A stretch of DNA of 64,000 nucleotides from Flavobacterium zhairuonense (GTDB taxonomy: Bacteria; Bacteroidota; Bacteroidia; Flavobacteriales; Flavobacteriaceae): contig NZ_SJSY01000072.1 in NCBI RefSeq assembly GCF_004352915.1, positions 186,001 through 250,000 of the forward strand. Reading direction: 5' to 3'. The first letter of the stretch is position 1; every line of letters begins with the position of its first letter. The notes below the pieces were generated by a model. It ran no database searches, was not told where the DNA came from, and was given only the letters and a program-made list of their open reading frames with translations. The position numbers were made by a program, and so were the translations under genes. Of the stretch, positions 27,741 to 36,487 are shown piece by piece.

Positions 27741-29279
27741 ATGGCAGGAGGAAAATTAACCCCTAGACAGAAGATGATCAACCTGATGTATCTGGTTTTC
27801 ATCGCAATGTTAGCAATGAACATGTCCAAAGAAGTTTTATCTGCTTTTGGATTAATGAATGAAAAATTTGAAAGTGCTAATACGTCTTCAGAACAAACAA
27901 ATGCATCTATGTTGATGTCGTTAGACCAAAAAGCAGCTGAAGCAAAAGGAGAATTTGCTACTGCGGCGGTAACGGCTCACAAAGTTGAAACAGCTTCAAA
28001 AGAATTTTATGCTTATGTAGGTTCTTTAAAAGCGGATGTTTTAAAAGGTTTTGAAACGGATAAAGAAACTGGTAAATTGCCGTACGAGTCAATGGACAAG
28101 GGTGATAATATCGACAACTGGTTTACTGGTGACGGATACACTAAAAAAGGAAACGATATCATCGCTCACATCGAAAAGTATAAGTCAGAAATGAAAGCTG
28201 CTTTGTCAGACAAAAAATACGCTGCAATCTTAGCTGAGGTTGAAAAGAAATTTGATCTTTCTGATGTAGCTAATAAAGAAGGTTTAAAAGATAAATACTT
28301 AGCTTACCACTTTAAAGGTTTCCCAGCTGTTGCTTCATTAGCTAAACTTTCTGCTTGGCAAAATGACGTTCAAAAAGCTGAATCTGATGTTTATAGTGCT
28401 GCTTTAGGTAAAGCTGCGGTTGCTGCTGCATCTTATAGTAATTATCAAGCAATTGTAGTTTTAGATAAAAATGCTTACTTCCAAGGTGAAAAAGTTACAG
28501 GTAAGGTAGTTTTAGGTCGTTATGACGAAAACACTAAACCAACATCTTTCCAAGGTCCTGGTCAAATCGTAAACGGACAAGCTGTTATCTCTTTAACTGC
28601 TGGAGGAGTTGGAGAACAAAATATCAATGGACAATTTACTTTCTTAGAAGATGGAAAAAATATTCCACTTAAATTTGCTGGAAAGTATGTTGTAGTTCCA
28701 AGACCAAACTCTGCTACAATTTCTGCAGACAAAATGAATGTAGTATATAGAGGTGTTGTTAACCCAATCTCTGTATCATTCGCTGGTGTTGCTGACAATA
28801 AAGTTGTTGCTAGTGCTCCAGGATTAAGTTCAGCTGGTAAACCAGGTAAATATAACATGAGCCCAGGTACAGGTACTGAGACAACAATTTCAGTTACTGG
28901 TACATTACCAAACGGGGATAAAGTTTCAGATAAGAAAACATTTAGAATTAAAGGTATTCCTGGACCAACAGGTACAATTAGAGGTGATTATGGTGTTGTT
29001 AAAGGACCTAAATCTAACCTAGAAGTTGCGACAATCGGAGCAAAATTAATGGATTTTGATTTCGAAGTTGGTTTAGATGTTGTTGGATTTAACTTGAAAA
29101 TTGCTGGACAACCTACAGTTGTTGTTACAGGAAACAAATTAAATGCTCAATGTAAATCAGTTCTTGCAAGAGCTGGTAGAGGGGATCAGGTTACTATTTC
29201 TGAAATTAAAACTAAACTTGTTGGAGCTGGAAGTTATTTATTGCCAAGAACTGCTCCAGTAATTTTCGAAATACAATAA
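27741..29279 (+). CDS. gldM: Type IX secretion/gliding motor protein GldM
   Basis: A 512-residue protein with one N-terminal membrane helix ('MINLMYLVFIAMLAMNM', near residues 11-27) and a large periplasmic part of four domains. It spans the periplasm as a dimer and links GldL to the GldK/GldN ring. The length matches known GldM. gldN starts 44 nt downstream. Confidence 0.97.
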   Translation: MAGGKLTPRQKMINLMYLVFIAMLAMNMSKEVLSAFGLMNEKFESANTSSEQTNASMLMSLDQKAAEAKGEFATAAVTAHKVETASKEFYAYVGSLKADVLKGFETDKETGKLPYESMDKGDNIDNWFTGDGYTKKGNDIIAHIEKYKSEMKAALSDKKYAAILAEVEKKFDLSDVANKEGLKDKYLAYHFKGFPAVASLAKLSAWQNDVQKAESDVYSAALGKAAVAAASYSNYQAIVVLDKNAYFQGEKVTGKVVLGRYDENTKPTSFQGPGQIVNGQAVISLTAGGVGEQNINGQFTFLEDGKNIPLKFAGKYVVVPRPNSATISADKMNVVYRGVVNPISVSFAGVADNKVVASAPGLSSAGKPGKYNMSPGTGTETTISVTGTLPNGDKVSDKKTFRIKGIPGPTGTIRGDYGVVKGPKSNLEVATIGAKLMDFDFEVGLDVVGFNLKIAGQPTVVVTGNKLNAQCKSVLARAGRGDQVTISEIKTKLVGAGSYLLPRTAPVIFEIQ

Positions 29280-29323
29280 TAAAGTAGTTTATACTACGTT
29301 CAATATCTTATAATGATACCACG

Positions 29324-30313
29324 ATGAAAGTAAGAAATTTTTTAATAGCCATTGTTTCTATTGCTGGAGGTTTTGCTTCTAATGCGCAATCGAATTTGCT
29401 TAACGCGAAAACACCTGCTCAAATAGGACTTAAAACTCCTGCGCAACTTATCTCAGATAATGATAAGCCTTTAGCTTACGGTTATGTTGATGATAGAGAT
29501 ATTTTGATGGGAAAAACAACTTGGGAGATTATCGATTTGAATGAAAAAATCAATTTTCCTTTATACTTTCCTATAGATACAGCTAACATTGGTGCTGATA
29601 GACGTTCATTATACGACGTTTTGACAAAAGCTATCAAAAAAGGTAAGATAACTGAAGTTTATACGGATAGTTATTTTAACACTAAAAAGTCAATGAAAGA
29701 CATCGAAGGATCATTATCTCGTATTGATACAACTGATGCTGGTAGAGAGCTTATCAACCAAAATCCAGACGACTATAGATCACGTGTTGTGAAGAAAAAA
29801 GTGGTTACTGGAACTGGTAAAAAGAAAGTTGTTACTTATGTTGATGAAACAGTACCAGCTTCAAGAACGGTACCTGCAGAATATATCTTAAAACAAGATT
29901 TAACTGCTCAGGATGTTACACAATACAAAATCAAAGGATATTGGTATTTTGACAAACGTCAAAGTGAATTGAAATATCGTTTGTTAGGAATTTGTCCTGT
30001 AACTCCAGACGTTTACACAATGAATAGTGATGAAAAGGATTATATTGAGTTATTTTGGGTTTTCTTCCCTAACTCAAGAGAAGCGTTGCATGAAGCAAAA
30101 GCTTTTAATGATAATAACTCAGCTTTACCTATTTCATTCGATCAGATCTTAAATTCGAGACGTTTTAATGCGGTTGTTTACAAAGAGGAAAACCTTTATG
30201 GAGACAGAGCGATTAGCGATTATATGAAAGATAACGCTCAAAACCAATTATTAGAATCTGAAAGAGTAAAAGAAAAGATTCGTAATTTTGAACAAGATAT
30301 GTGGAACTACTAA
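29324..30313 (+). CDS. gldN: Type IX secretion/gliding protein GldN
   Basis: A 329-residue exported protein (signal peptide ending 'SNAQS') of the GldN/PorN family. GldN forms the periplasmic ring with GldK. It contains 'AEYILKQDLTAQDVTQYKIK' and ends 'VKEKIRNFEQDMWNY', both shared with the following gene. It is last in gldKLMN and is followed by a strong terminator at 30335-30366. Confidence 0.97.
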   Translation: MKVRNFLIAIVSIAGGFASNAQSNLLNAKTPAQIGLKTPAQLISDNDKPLAYGYVDDRDILMGKTTWEIIDLNEKINFPLYFPIDTANIGADRRSLYDVLTKAIKKGKITEVYTDSYFNTKKSMKDIEGSLSRIDTTDAGRELINQNPDDYRSRVVKKKVVTGTGKKKVVTYVDETVPASRTVPAEYILKQDLTAQDVTQYKIKGYWYFDKRQSELKYRLLGICPVTPDVYTMNSDEKDYIELFWVFFPNSREALHEAKAFNDNNSALPISFDQILNSRRFNAVVYKEENLYGDRAISDYMKDNAQNQLLESERVKEKIRNFEQDMWNY

Positions 30314-30334
30314 GTTGAAACATAGCATTATATA

Positions 30335-30366
30335 AAAACTCTTACTACCTTTGTAGTAAGAGTTTT
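30335..30366 (+). terminator. Terminator of gldKLMN, with a TACCTTTG box in the loop
   Basis: A 14-bp stem (30335-30348 with 30353-30366) with loop CTTT is followed by more T. The stem top and loop read TACCTTTG (30346-30353), the form of a -7 promoter box. The hairpin could therefore end gldKLMN transcription and start the transcript of gldO. Confidence 0.85.
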
Positions 30367-30476
30367 TTTTTGCTTAAACTTTTTTGACGGACAATAAAAT
30401 CTTTATGATTTTAATTTTGTAAGAAAATATATAATATTTTGTAAAATGTTACGTTTGGTTTCTTATACTATTAATT

Positions 30477-31469
30477 ATGATGAAAGTGAGAAATTTTTTA
30501 ATCGTTATGTTTCTTGTTGCTGGAAATTTTGTTTCTATTGCGCAATCTAATCTGCTTAATGCAAAAACCGTTTCCCAAATCGGGATTAAAACACCTGCTC
30601 AACGTATCGCAGACAACGATAAACCTTTGGAATATGGCTACGTTGAAGATAGAGATGTTTTGATGGGAAAAATGACATGGGAAATTATTGATTTAAATGA
30701 AAAAATCAACTTTCCTCTTTATTTTCCTGTTGATACAGCTAATATTGGTGCTGATAGGCGTTCTCTTTATGATGTTTTGACAAAAGCTATTAGAAATGGT
30801 AAAATAACCGAAGTATATACAGACAGTTATTTTAATACTAAAAAAACCATGAAAGATATCGAGGGGTCATTATCTCGTGTAGATACCACAGATGCAGGAA
30901 GAGAGCTTATCAATCAAAATCCGGATGATTATAGATCACATGTAGTAAAGAAAAAGGTTGTTACAGGTACCGGTAAGAAGAAAAATGTGAGCTACAAAGA
31001 AGAAACAGTTGGACCTACACGTACAGTTCCTGCGGAGTATATTTTAAAACAGGATTTAACTGCTCAGGATGTTACACAATATAAAATTAAAGGATATTGG
31101 TATTTTGATAAACGCCAAGGAGAATTGAAGTATCGTTTGATTGGTATTTGCCCAGTTACTCCCGATGTTTATACGATGAATAGTGATGAGAAAGATTATA
31201 TCGAGTTGTTTTGGGTTTTTTTCCCGGATGCGCGCGCGGTATTACATGAAGCGAAGGCTTTTAATGATGTCAATTCTGCAGCATCAATTTCATTTGATCA
31301 GATTTTAAATTCAAGACGTTTTAATTCCATTATTTACAAAGAAGAAAATGTGTATGGAGATCGCGAAATCAAAGATTATATGAAAGATAATGCTCAGAAT
31401 CAGCTGCTGGAATCTGAAAGGGTGAAAGAGAAGATTCGTAATTTTGAGCAAGACATGTGGAATTACTAA
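30477..31469 (+). CDS. gldO: GldN paralogue GldO
   Basis: A 330-residue tandem paralogue of gldN. Most of the sequence is identical, with changes concentrated in the signal peptide and around 'KKKNVSYKEETVGPTRTVPA'. In F. johnsoniae gldO is partly redundant with gldN. A terminator sits between gldN and gldO, so it is probably transcribed separately. Met2 (30480) gives the same N-terminus as GldN and may be the true start. Confidence 0.95.
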   Translation: MMKVRNFLIVMFLVAGNFVSIAQSNLLNAKTVSQIGIKTPAQRIADNDKPLEYGYVEDRDVLMGKMTWEIIDLNEKINFPLYFPVDTANIGADRRSLYDVLTKAIRNGKITEVYTDSYFNTKKTMKDIEGSLSRVDTTDAGRELINQNPDDYRSHVVKKKVVTGTGKKKNVSYKEETVGPTRTVPAEYILKQDLTAQDVTQYKIKGYWYFDKRQGELKYRLIGICPVTPDVYTMNSDEKDYIELFWVFFPDARAVLHEAKAFNDVNSAASISFDQILNSRRFNSIIYKEENVYGDREIKDYMKDNAQNQLLESERVKEKIRNFEQDMWNY

Positions 31470-31492
31470 ACAATTGAAACAATTTATAAGGC

Positions 31493-31522
31493 AAACTCTT
31501 ATTATCTTTGTAATAAGAGTTT
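31493..31522 (+). terminator. Terminator of gldO, with a TATCTTTG box in the loop
   Basis: A 12-bp stem (31493-31504 with 31511-31522) is followed by TTTT. It is homologous to the gldN terminator: one C-G pair has become T-A and another C-G has become T-G, so pairing is kept. TATCTTTG (31503-31510) is a possible -7 box for the next gene, which starts 37 nt later. Confidence 0.85.
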
Positions 31523-31547
31523 TTTTATTTTACCTATACACAGCACA

Positions 31548-32636
31548 ATGCTTGATTATTTAATCGTCGGGTCTGGTTTGGCCGGAATTTCTTTTGCCGA
31601 GGTGGCCCTTAAGAACAACAAAACTATTTTGCTTTTTGATAATAAATCGCAACATTCATCACGAGTTGCGGGAGGATTGTATAATCCGGTAATTTTGAAG
31701 CGTTTCAGCGAAGTCTGGAATGCAAAGCAACAGTTGGTTTTAATGAATGATTTTTATAATCGTGTTGAAGATAAACTTCATGTGAGATTTAACTTTGAAA
31801 TGCCAATTCTTAGAAAGTTTTTTTCGATTGAAGAGCAGAATAATTGGTTTGCGGCTTCAGATAAAATAAATTTGGCTCCTTTTTTATCTACTAAATTGAT
31901 AACTAAGAAGTATGTTGGAATCGATTCGCCTTATGATTATGGAGAAGTTTTGCATACTGGATATGTAGATACTGCCTTATTGCTCGACTGTTATCAAAAG
32001 TATCTGCTGGAAAACAATCTTTTAAGGGAAGAATCTTTTGATTTCGATGATATTGAATTTTTAGAATCGGGTATTAAATATAAAGATATCCACGCACGTC
32101 ATATCATTTTTGCCGAAGGCTTCGGAATGCATAAAAATCCATTTTTTGACTATTTGCCGCTTGATGGCACGAAGGGCGAATTATTCATTATAAAAGCGCC
32201 TGATTTAAATTTGGATTTGATTGTAAATACAAGTGTTTTTATACTTCCTTTGGGAGACAATCTATTCAAAGTTGGCGCAACGTATAATTGGTCTGATAAA
32301 ACTGATGCACCAACAGAAGAAGGCAAACAAGAACTCTTAGAGCGTATAAAAGAAATTATTATCTGTGATTTTGAGATTGTAAAACATTTTGGTGGTGTCC
32401 GACCTACGGTTGCAGATCGAAGACCTTTGTTGGGAACTCATGAAGTTCACAAATCATTGCACATTCTAAACGGATTAGGTACCCGAGGTGTAATGCTTGG
32501 ACCTGCAATGGCGAAAGCTTTATACGACCATATCGAAAATGAAATTCCTTTAGATAGAGAGGCTGATATTAAGCGATTCCACAAAAGATATCTAAAATCT
32601 CTTACTTCTGACCAGCCTTCGGATCATAAGAAATAA
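31548..32636 (+). CDS. FAD-dependent oxidoreductase (D-amino-acid-oxidase-like)
   Basis: A 362-residue flavoprotein of the DAO superfamily. It has the N-terminal Rossmann motif 'DYLIVGSGLAGISFAE' and acidic end ('ILLFDN'), and a C-terminal 'GGVRPTVADRRPLLGTH' with 'LNGLGTRGVMLGPAMA', typical of this superfamily. The substrate is an amine or amino acid of unknown identity. It is probably cytoplasmic. Its 3' end overlaps the convergent DUF983 gene by 35 bp. Confidence 0.85.
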   Translation: MLDYLIVGSGLAGISFAEVALKNNKTILLFDNKSQHSSRVAGGLYNPVILKRFSEVWNAKQQLVLMNDFYNRVEDKLHVRFNFEMPILRKFFSIEEQNNWFAASDKINLAPFLSTKLITKKYVGIDSPYDYGEVLHTGYVDTALLLDCYQKYLLENNLLREESFDFDDIEFLESGIKYKDIHARHIIFAEGFGMHKNPFFDYLPLDGTKGELFIIKAPDLNLDLIVNTSVFILPLGDNLFKVGATYNWSDKTDAPTEEGKQELLERIKEIIICDFEIVKHFGGVRPTVADRRPLLGTHEVHKSLHILNGLGTRGVMLGPAMAKALYDHIENEIPLDREADIKRFHKRYLKSLTSDQPSDHKK

Positions 32637-32985
32637 ACATATTGATATATAAATTTCTGGATAGCCTAAGTACAAACGGAAATAAAACTATCAGAGTGAT
32701 TATGATTGCAATAAAGGATTGGCTAATACTTGCGCCAAAAAAGACAAAAGAAACAATAAAAGCAGCAATTCCTACGGCAACATTCAGCGCATAACTCACG
32801 TACATTGCGCCATAAAAAAAGGAAGGTTCAATTTGGTATTTTAAACCGCAATGACTGCAGGTTTCATTCATTTTTAGGACTTTAGTCAAATGTAGCGGAT
32901 TTTTGTCTTCGTACATGCTTTCATTTTGACATTTTGGACAGCTTCCGGTAAAAATGCTGTTGATTTTGGATCCTTTTTTAAACAT
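32602..32985 (-). CDS. DUF983 zinc-ribbon membrane protein
   Basis: A 127-residue protein with an N-terminal zinc ribbon (Cys16-x2-Cys19 and Cys43-x2-Cys46: CPKC, CSHC). Two membrane helices follow at about residues 57-105. This matches the DUF983 family, whose function is unknown. Its last 35 bp overlap the end of the convergent FAD oxidoreductase gene. Confidence 0.88.
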   Translation of the reverse strand: MFKKGSKINSIFTGSCPKCQNESMYEDKNPLHLTKVLKMNETCSHCGLKYQIEPSFFYGAMYVSYALNVAVGIAAFIVSFVFFGASISQSFIAIIITLIVLFPFVLRLSRNLYINMFISYDPKAGQK

Positions 32986-33323
32986 TGTAATGCGTAGTTT
33001 TTAATTCTGAAATCAAAGAAATTGATCAATAAAAAGAATAGTTGCTATAATGAAGTACTCTCTTACAAAGATACTATTTTATTTTGTTTTTAGTTTGATT
33101 TGTTGCGAATGGGGAGAGGCATATTCAAGAAAATATCCAAAAATCTCAACCATTTTTTCATCGGCGAAAGCCAAAACAAATAGAATTCAGAAATATTGCC
33201 AATGCAGACCTTATTCAGTTCAAAAACTTTCAATTAAAAGTTATACTTTTGCACTTTCAAAATTGTGAACAGCAAGTGACTGTTTTACAGTTTTTTTAAT
33301 TTCTAGATTTTCAGCAATACATT
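32986..33323. other. Spacer between DUF983 and ABC-F genes
   Basis: This 338-nt region contains divergent promoter sequence. The 72-codon frame at 33050-33268 runs across the ABC-F promoter box and looks spurious. No other gene or hairpin is convincing. Confidence 0.5.
33244..33251 (+). promoter_or_regulatory. -7 box of the ABC-F gene
   Basis: TACTTTTG followed by CA matches TAnnTTTGc. It lies 72 nt before the ATG at 33324, leaving a leader of about 65 nt. ABC-F genes often have regulatory leaders, but I see no clear attenuator hairpin. Confidence 0.55.
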
Positions 33324-35243
33324 ATGCTTAATATACACAATCTTTCAGTTTCTTTTGGTGGGACATATTTATTTGAAGAAGTTACATTTCGTTTAGGCGC
33401 CGGCGACCGAGTAGGTCTTATTGGCAAAAACGGAGCAGGTAAATCGACAATGCTTAAAATGCTCGCTGGTGACTTCAAACCAGATTCGGGAGTTATTTCT
33501 CAGGAAAAAGACATCAAAATGGGATTCCTGCGTCAGGATATTGATTTTGAGCAAGGAAGAACAGTTTTGGAAGAAGCATACGAAGCCTTTACAGAAATTA
33601 AAATTGTAGAGAAAAAACTGGAAGAAATTAATCATCAATTGGTAACCAGAACCGATTATGAAAGTGAGGAATACGGACAAATCATTGAAGATTTATCTGA
33701 TTATACACATCGTTTTGATCTTCTTGGCGGTTATAATTATGTTGGAGATACAGAGAAAATTCTTTTAGGTCTTGGTTTCAAAAGAGAAGTTTTCAATAAT
33801 CAAACGGAAACATTTTCTGGAGGATGGAGAATGCGTATCGAATTGGCTAAATTATTATTGCAGTCTAATGATGTATTGCTTCTGGATGAGCCAACCAACC
33901 ACTTGGATATTGAGAGTATTATTTGGTTAGAAAATTTCCTTCGCAATTATCCTGGAGTAGTAGTAATCGTTTCGCACGATAAAATGTTTTTGGACAATGT
34001 TACAAACAGAACAATAGAAATTTCTTTAGGAAAAGCATACGATTTTAATAAACCGTACACTCAATATTTAGAATTGCGTCATGAAATTCGTGAAAAGCAA
34101 TTAGCGACGCAAAAAAATCAGCAGAAAAAGATTGAAGAAACTGAAAAGTTGATCGAGAAATTCCGTGCAAAAGCTTCAAAAGCTTCAATGGCACAATCGC
34201 TGATCAAAAAATTAGATAAAGTAGAAAGAATTGAAGTTGACGAAGATGACAACTCAGTAATGAATATCTCGTTTCCGGTGTCAAAAGAACCTGGAAAAGT
34301 GGTAATCGAAGCGGAGCATGTAACAAAGGCTTACGGGGATAAAACGATTCTGAAAGATATTAGTTTATTAGTTGAAAGAGGTAGTAAAATTGCTTTTGTC
34401 GGCCAAAACGGACAAGGTAAGTCAACTTTCATAAAAGCACTAGTAAATGAATTTGAATACCAAGGAAACATCAAATTAGGGCATAATGTTCAATTAGGCT
34501 ATTTTGCTCAAAATCAAGCCGAATATTTAGACGGAGAAATCACTTTGCTTCAAACCATGGAAGACGCCGCAACCGATACAAACCGAATGAAAGTTCGCGA
34601 TATGTTGGGTTCATTCTTGTTCCGTGGTGATGATGTGGAGAAAAAAGTAAAAGTGCTTTCTGGAGGTGAGCGTAACCGTTTGGCACTTTGTAAACTGTTG
34701 TTGCAACCAATCAACGTTTTGCTGATGGATGAGCCTACAAACCACTTGGATATCAAATCTAAAAACGTTTTAAAAGCGGCACTTCAAAAATTCGGTGGCA
34801 CTTTGTTATTAGTTTCTCACGATAGGGATTTTCTTCAAGGAATGTCGAATATCGTTTATGAATTCAAAGATCAAAAAATAAAAGAATATCTTGGAGATAT
34901 CAACTTCTTCTTAGAACAGCGCAATCTTGAAAATATGCGTGAAGTGGAGAAAAAAGATGTTGTAAAAGCAGTTGCTCCAAAAGAAAAAGAGGTTGCTAAA
35001 GTTTCTTATGAAGATCAAAAGAAAACAAAAGCACTTCAAAACAGATTAAGCAAAATCGAAAGTCAGATTCAGCAATTAGAAAAAGACATTCAGCACGACG
35101 ATAAAATGCTGGAAACGAATTACGACAAACATGTCGAAGATGCTTCATTTTTTACCGCTTACAACAAAAAGAAAGCAGATCTAGATCAATTATTAATCGA
35201 CTGGGAAATCGTTCAGGAAGAGATTGATAATTTTAATGCTTAA
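33324..35243 (+). CDS. ABC-F family ATPase
   Basis: A 639-residue soluble protein with two ABC ATPase domains and no membrane helices. Walker A motifs are 'GLIGKNGAGKSTMLK' and 'AFVGQNGQGKSTFIK'; signature motifs are 'FSGGWRMRIELAKLL' and 'LSGGERNRLALCKLL'. Both 'LLLDEPTNHLDIES' and 'LLMDEPTNHLDIKS' are present. The linker between domains is charged, and a C-terminal coiled coil covers the last ~90 residues. ABC-F proteins act on the ribosome as translation factors or antibiotic-resistance factors; this one looks like a housekeeping Uup/YdiF-type member. It is monocistronic here. Confidence 0.93.
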   Translation: MLNIHNLSVSFGGTYLFEEVTFRLGAGDRVGLIGKNGAGKSTMLKMLAGDFKPDSGVISQEKDIKMGFLRQDIDFEQGRTVLEEAYEAFTEIKIVEKKLEEINHQLVTRTDYESEEYGQIIEDLSDYTHRFDLLGGYNYVGDTEKILLGLGFKREVFNNQTETFSGGWRMRIELAKLLLQSNDVLLLDEPTNHLDIESIIWLENFLRNYPGVVVIVSHDKMFLDNVTNRTIEISLGKAYDFNKPYTQYLELRHEIREKQLATQKNQQKKIEETEKLIEKFRAKASKASMAQSLIKKLDKVERIEVDEDDNSVMNISFPVSKEPGKVVIEAEHVTKAYGDKTILKDISLLVERGSKIAFVGQNGQGKSTFIKALVNEFEYQGNIKLGHNVQLGYFAQNQAEYLDGEITLLQTMEDAATDTNRMKVRDMLGSFLFRGDDVEKKVKVLSGGERNRLALCKLLLQPINVLLMDEPTNHLDIKSKNVLKAALQKFGGTLLLVSHDRDFLQGMSNIVYEFKDQKIKEYLGDINFFLEQRNLENMREVEKKDVVKAVAPKEKEVAKVSYEDQKKTKALQNRLSKIESQIQQLEKDIQHDDKMLETNYDKHVEDASFFTAYNKKKADLDQLLIDWEIVQEEIDNFNA

Positions 35244-35247
35244 TTTT

Positions 35248-35460
35248 TGTTTCAAGTTTCAGGTTTGAAGTTTCAGGTTTTGAACTGAATGGATATTTAA
35301 CCGCAAAGCACGCAAAGGATTACGCAAAGTTCGCAAAGTTTTTTTGACAAAGCTTTGCGAACTTTACGCCATTATATATGCAAACTATAAAAAACCTTTG
35401 CGTGCTTTGCGGTTAAATTTACTCGTCTAGATAGCAACCTGAAACCTGAAACTTGAAACA
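35248..35460. repeat. Nested inverted repeats between convergent genes
   Basis: The outermost arms 35248-35266 and 35442-35460 (tgtttcaagtttcaggttt) are a perfect 19-bp inverted pair. Inside, 35295-35318 and 35395-35418 (atttaaccgcaaagcacgca...) form a perfect 24-bp pair. Innermost, 'cgcaaagttcgcaaag' modules (35322-35340) pair with 35350-35370. The element fills the space between the ABC-F stop and the APP1-gene stop, leaving only a few nt on either side. It could act as a bidirectional terminator. Confidence 0.92.
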
Positions 35461-35463
35461 AAT

Positions 35464-36426
35464 CTATTCAATAATCCCAATTGATTTTGAATGTTCAATT
35501 GCTTGACTGCTTTCTTTAAAATAACAGACAGAAACATCCAGAGTTTCTAAATTTTTCATGATTTTCTTTACTTCTTCTTTCTGTTTTTTTCCTGTTTGTC
35601 GAATATAAACGGCAATTACAGTAACCGGAAATATTTTACAGATTCTTTCATATAAAACTGGATCATGCTGTGAGTCATCGCCCAATAAAATATATTTCAG
35701 ATTTGGGTAAAACTCCAAAACATGTTTTATCTTTTCAAACTTGTGATCGTGATTGCCACGCCCGCTCATGAAAAAATCAGCGACGCCTCTTTTGATGTCT
35801 TTCAATAAAATTACCGCTCTTGGCAAATGATTGATTTTGGTAAACTGCACAATAAAGCGATACAAATTCCATTCGCTGCTTGAAATGTAAAAAAAAGCAT
35901 TTACCTCTTCTTTGTTTTTTCTTCCTGCTGAACTTAGAGCTTGATAATGCGCTACAACATCTTTAAAAACTTTTCGGTCGTTTACATTCTTAAACAATAA
36001 AATATAAATTTTCCTGAAGATATTCTGCGTGTGCGAAATCAAAAAAGTATCATCAATATCAGAGATAATGCCCAGTTTTCCTGTATGCGGATGTATAAAA
36101 ATTCCTTTTGAAGTAATGATTTGTGAATTATATTTAATGCTGACTTCATAATTCATCCAGCCAAAATGCGTTTCATTTTCAAGTGGAATGCAAAACTTAA
36201 AATGTCCATCATCTAAAGTTTTAGTATGAATTTCTTGATTGCCATATCTTAAGTAAACATCAAAATTTTCAACTGTTTTTATTCGAAATTGATTGATTAT
36301 GGATTTTGCATTTTTTAAATTTTTCTTTTGAAAATCATAATCATACGTTCTTTTGAAAACATGCCCCATTACAATTAATTCTTCTTCATTGGCATAGCCG
36401 CGATATAATTGTAAGATTGGTTTCAT
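35464..36426 (-). CDS. APP1-type phosphatidate phosphatase domain protein (DUF2183)
   Basis: A 320-residue protein with the HAD-like APP1 catalytic motif DxDxT ('IISDIDDTFLI', Asp123, Asp125, Thr127). It also has the later 'FFYISSSEWNLYRFIVQF' and 'YILLGDDSQHDP' segments of the DUF2183 family. In yeast App1 this domain removes phosphate from phosphatidate to give diacylglycerol. There is no signal peptide. It is divergent from a diacylglycerol kinase gene across 61 nt. That pairs the forward and reverse reactions of one lipid step, though the substrate in bacteria is not proven. Confidence 0.85.
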   Translation of the reverse strand: MKPILQLYRGYANEEELIVMGHVFKRTYDYDFQKKNLKNAKSIINQFRIKTVENFDVYLRYGNQEIHTKTLDDGHFKFCIPLENETHFGWMNYEVSIKYNSQIITSKGIFIHPHTGKLGIISDIDDTFLISHTQNIFRKIYILLFKNVNDRKVFKDVVAHYQALSSAGRKNKEEVNAFFYISSSEWNLYRFIVQFTKINHLPRAVILLKDIKRGVADFFMSGRGNHDHKFEKIKHVLEFYPNLKYILLGDDSQHDPVLYERICKIFPVTVIAVYIRQTGKKQKEEVKKIMKNLETLDVSVCYFKESSQAIEHSKSIGIIE

Positions 36427-36487
36427 TTATTGCGTATATTTATGTAACTGTAAATTACTTAATTTAATTGATTTTAAAGGTAAAATT

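Noticed and set aside
33050..33268. A 72-codon plus-strand frame between DUF983 and ABC-F genes
   Set aside because: It runs over the TACTTTTG promoter box of the ABC-F gene, has no ribosome binding site and matches no family. I treat it as chance.
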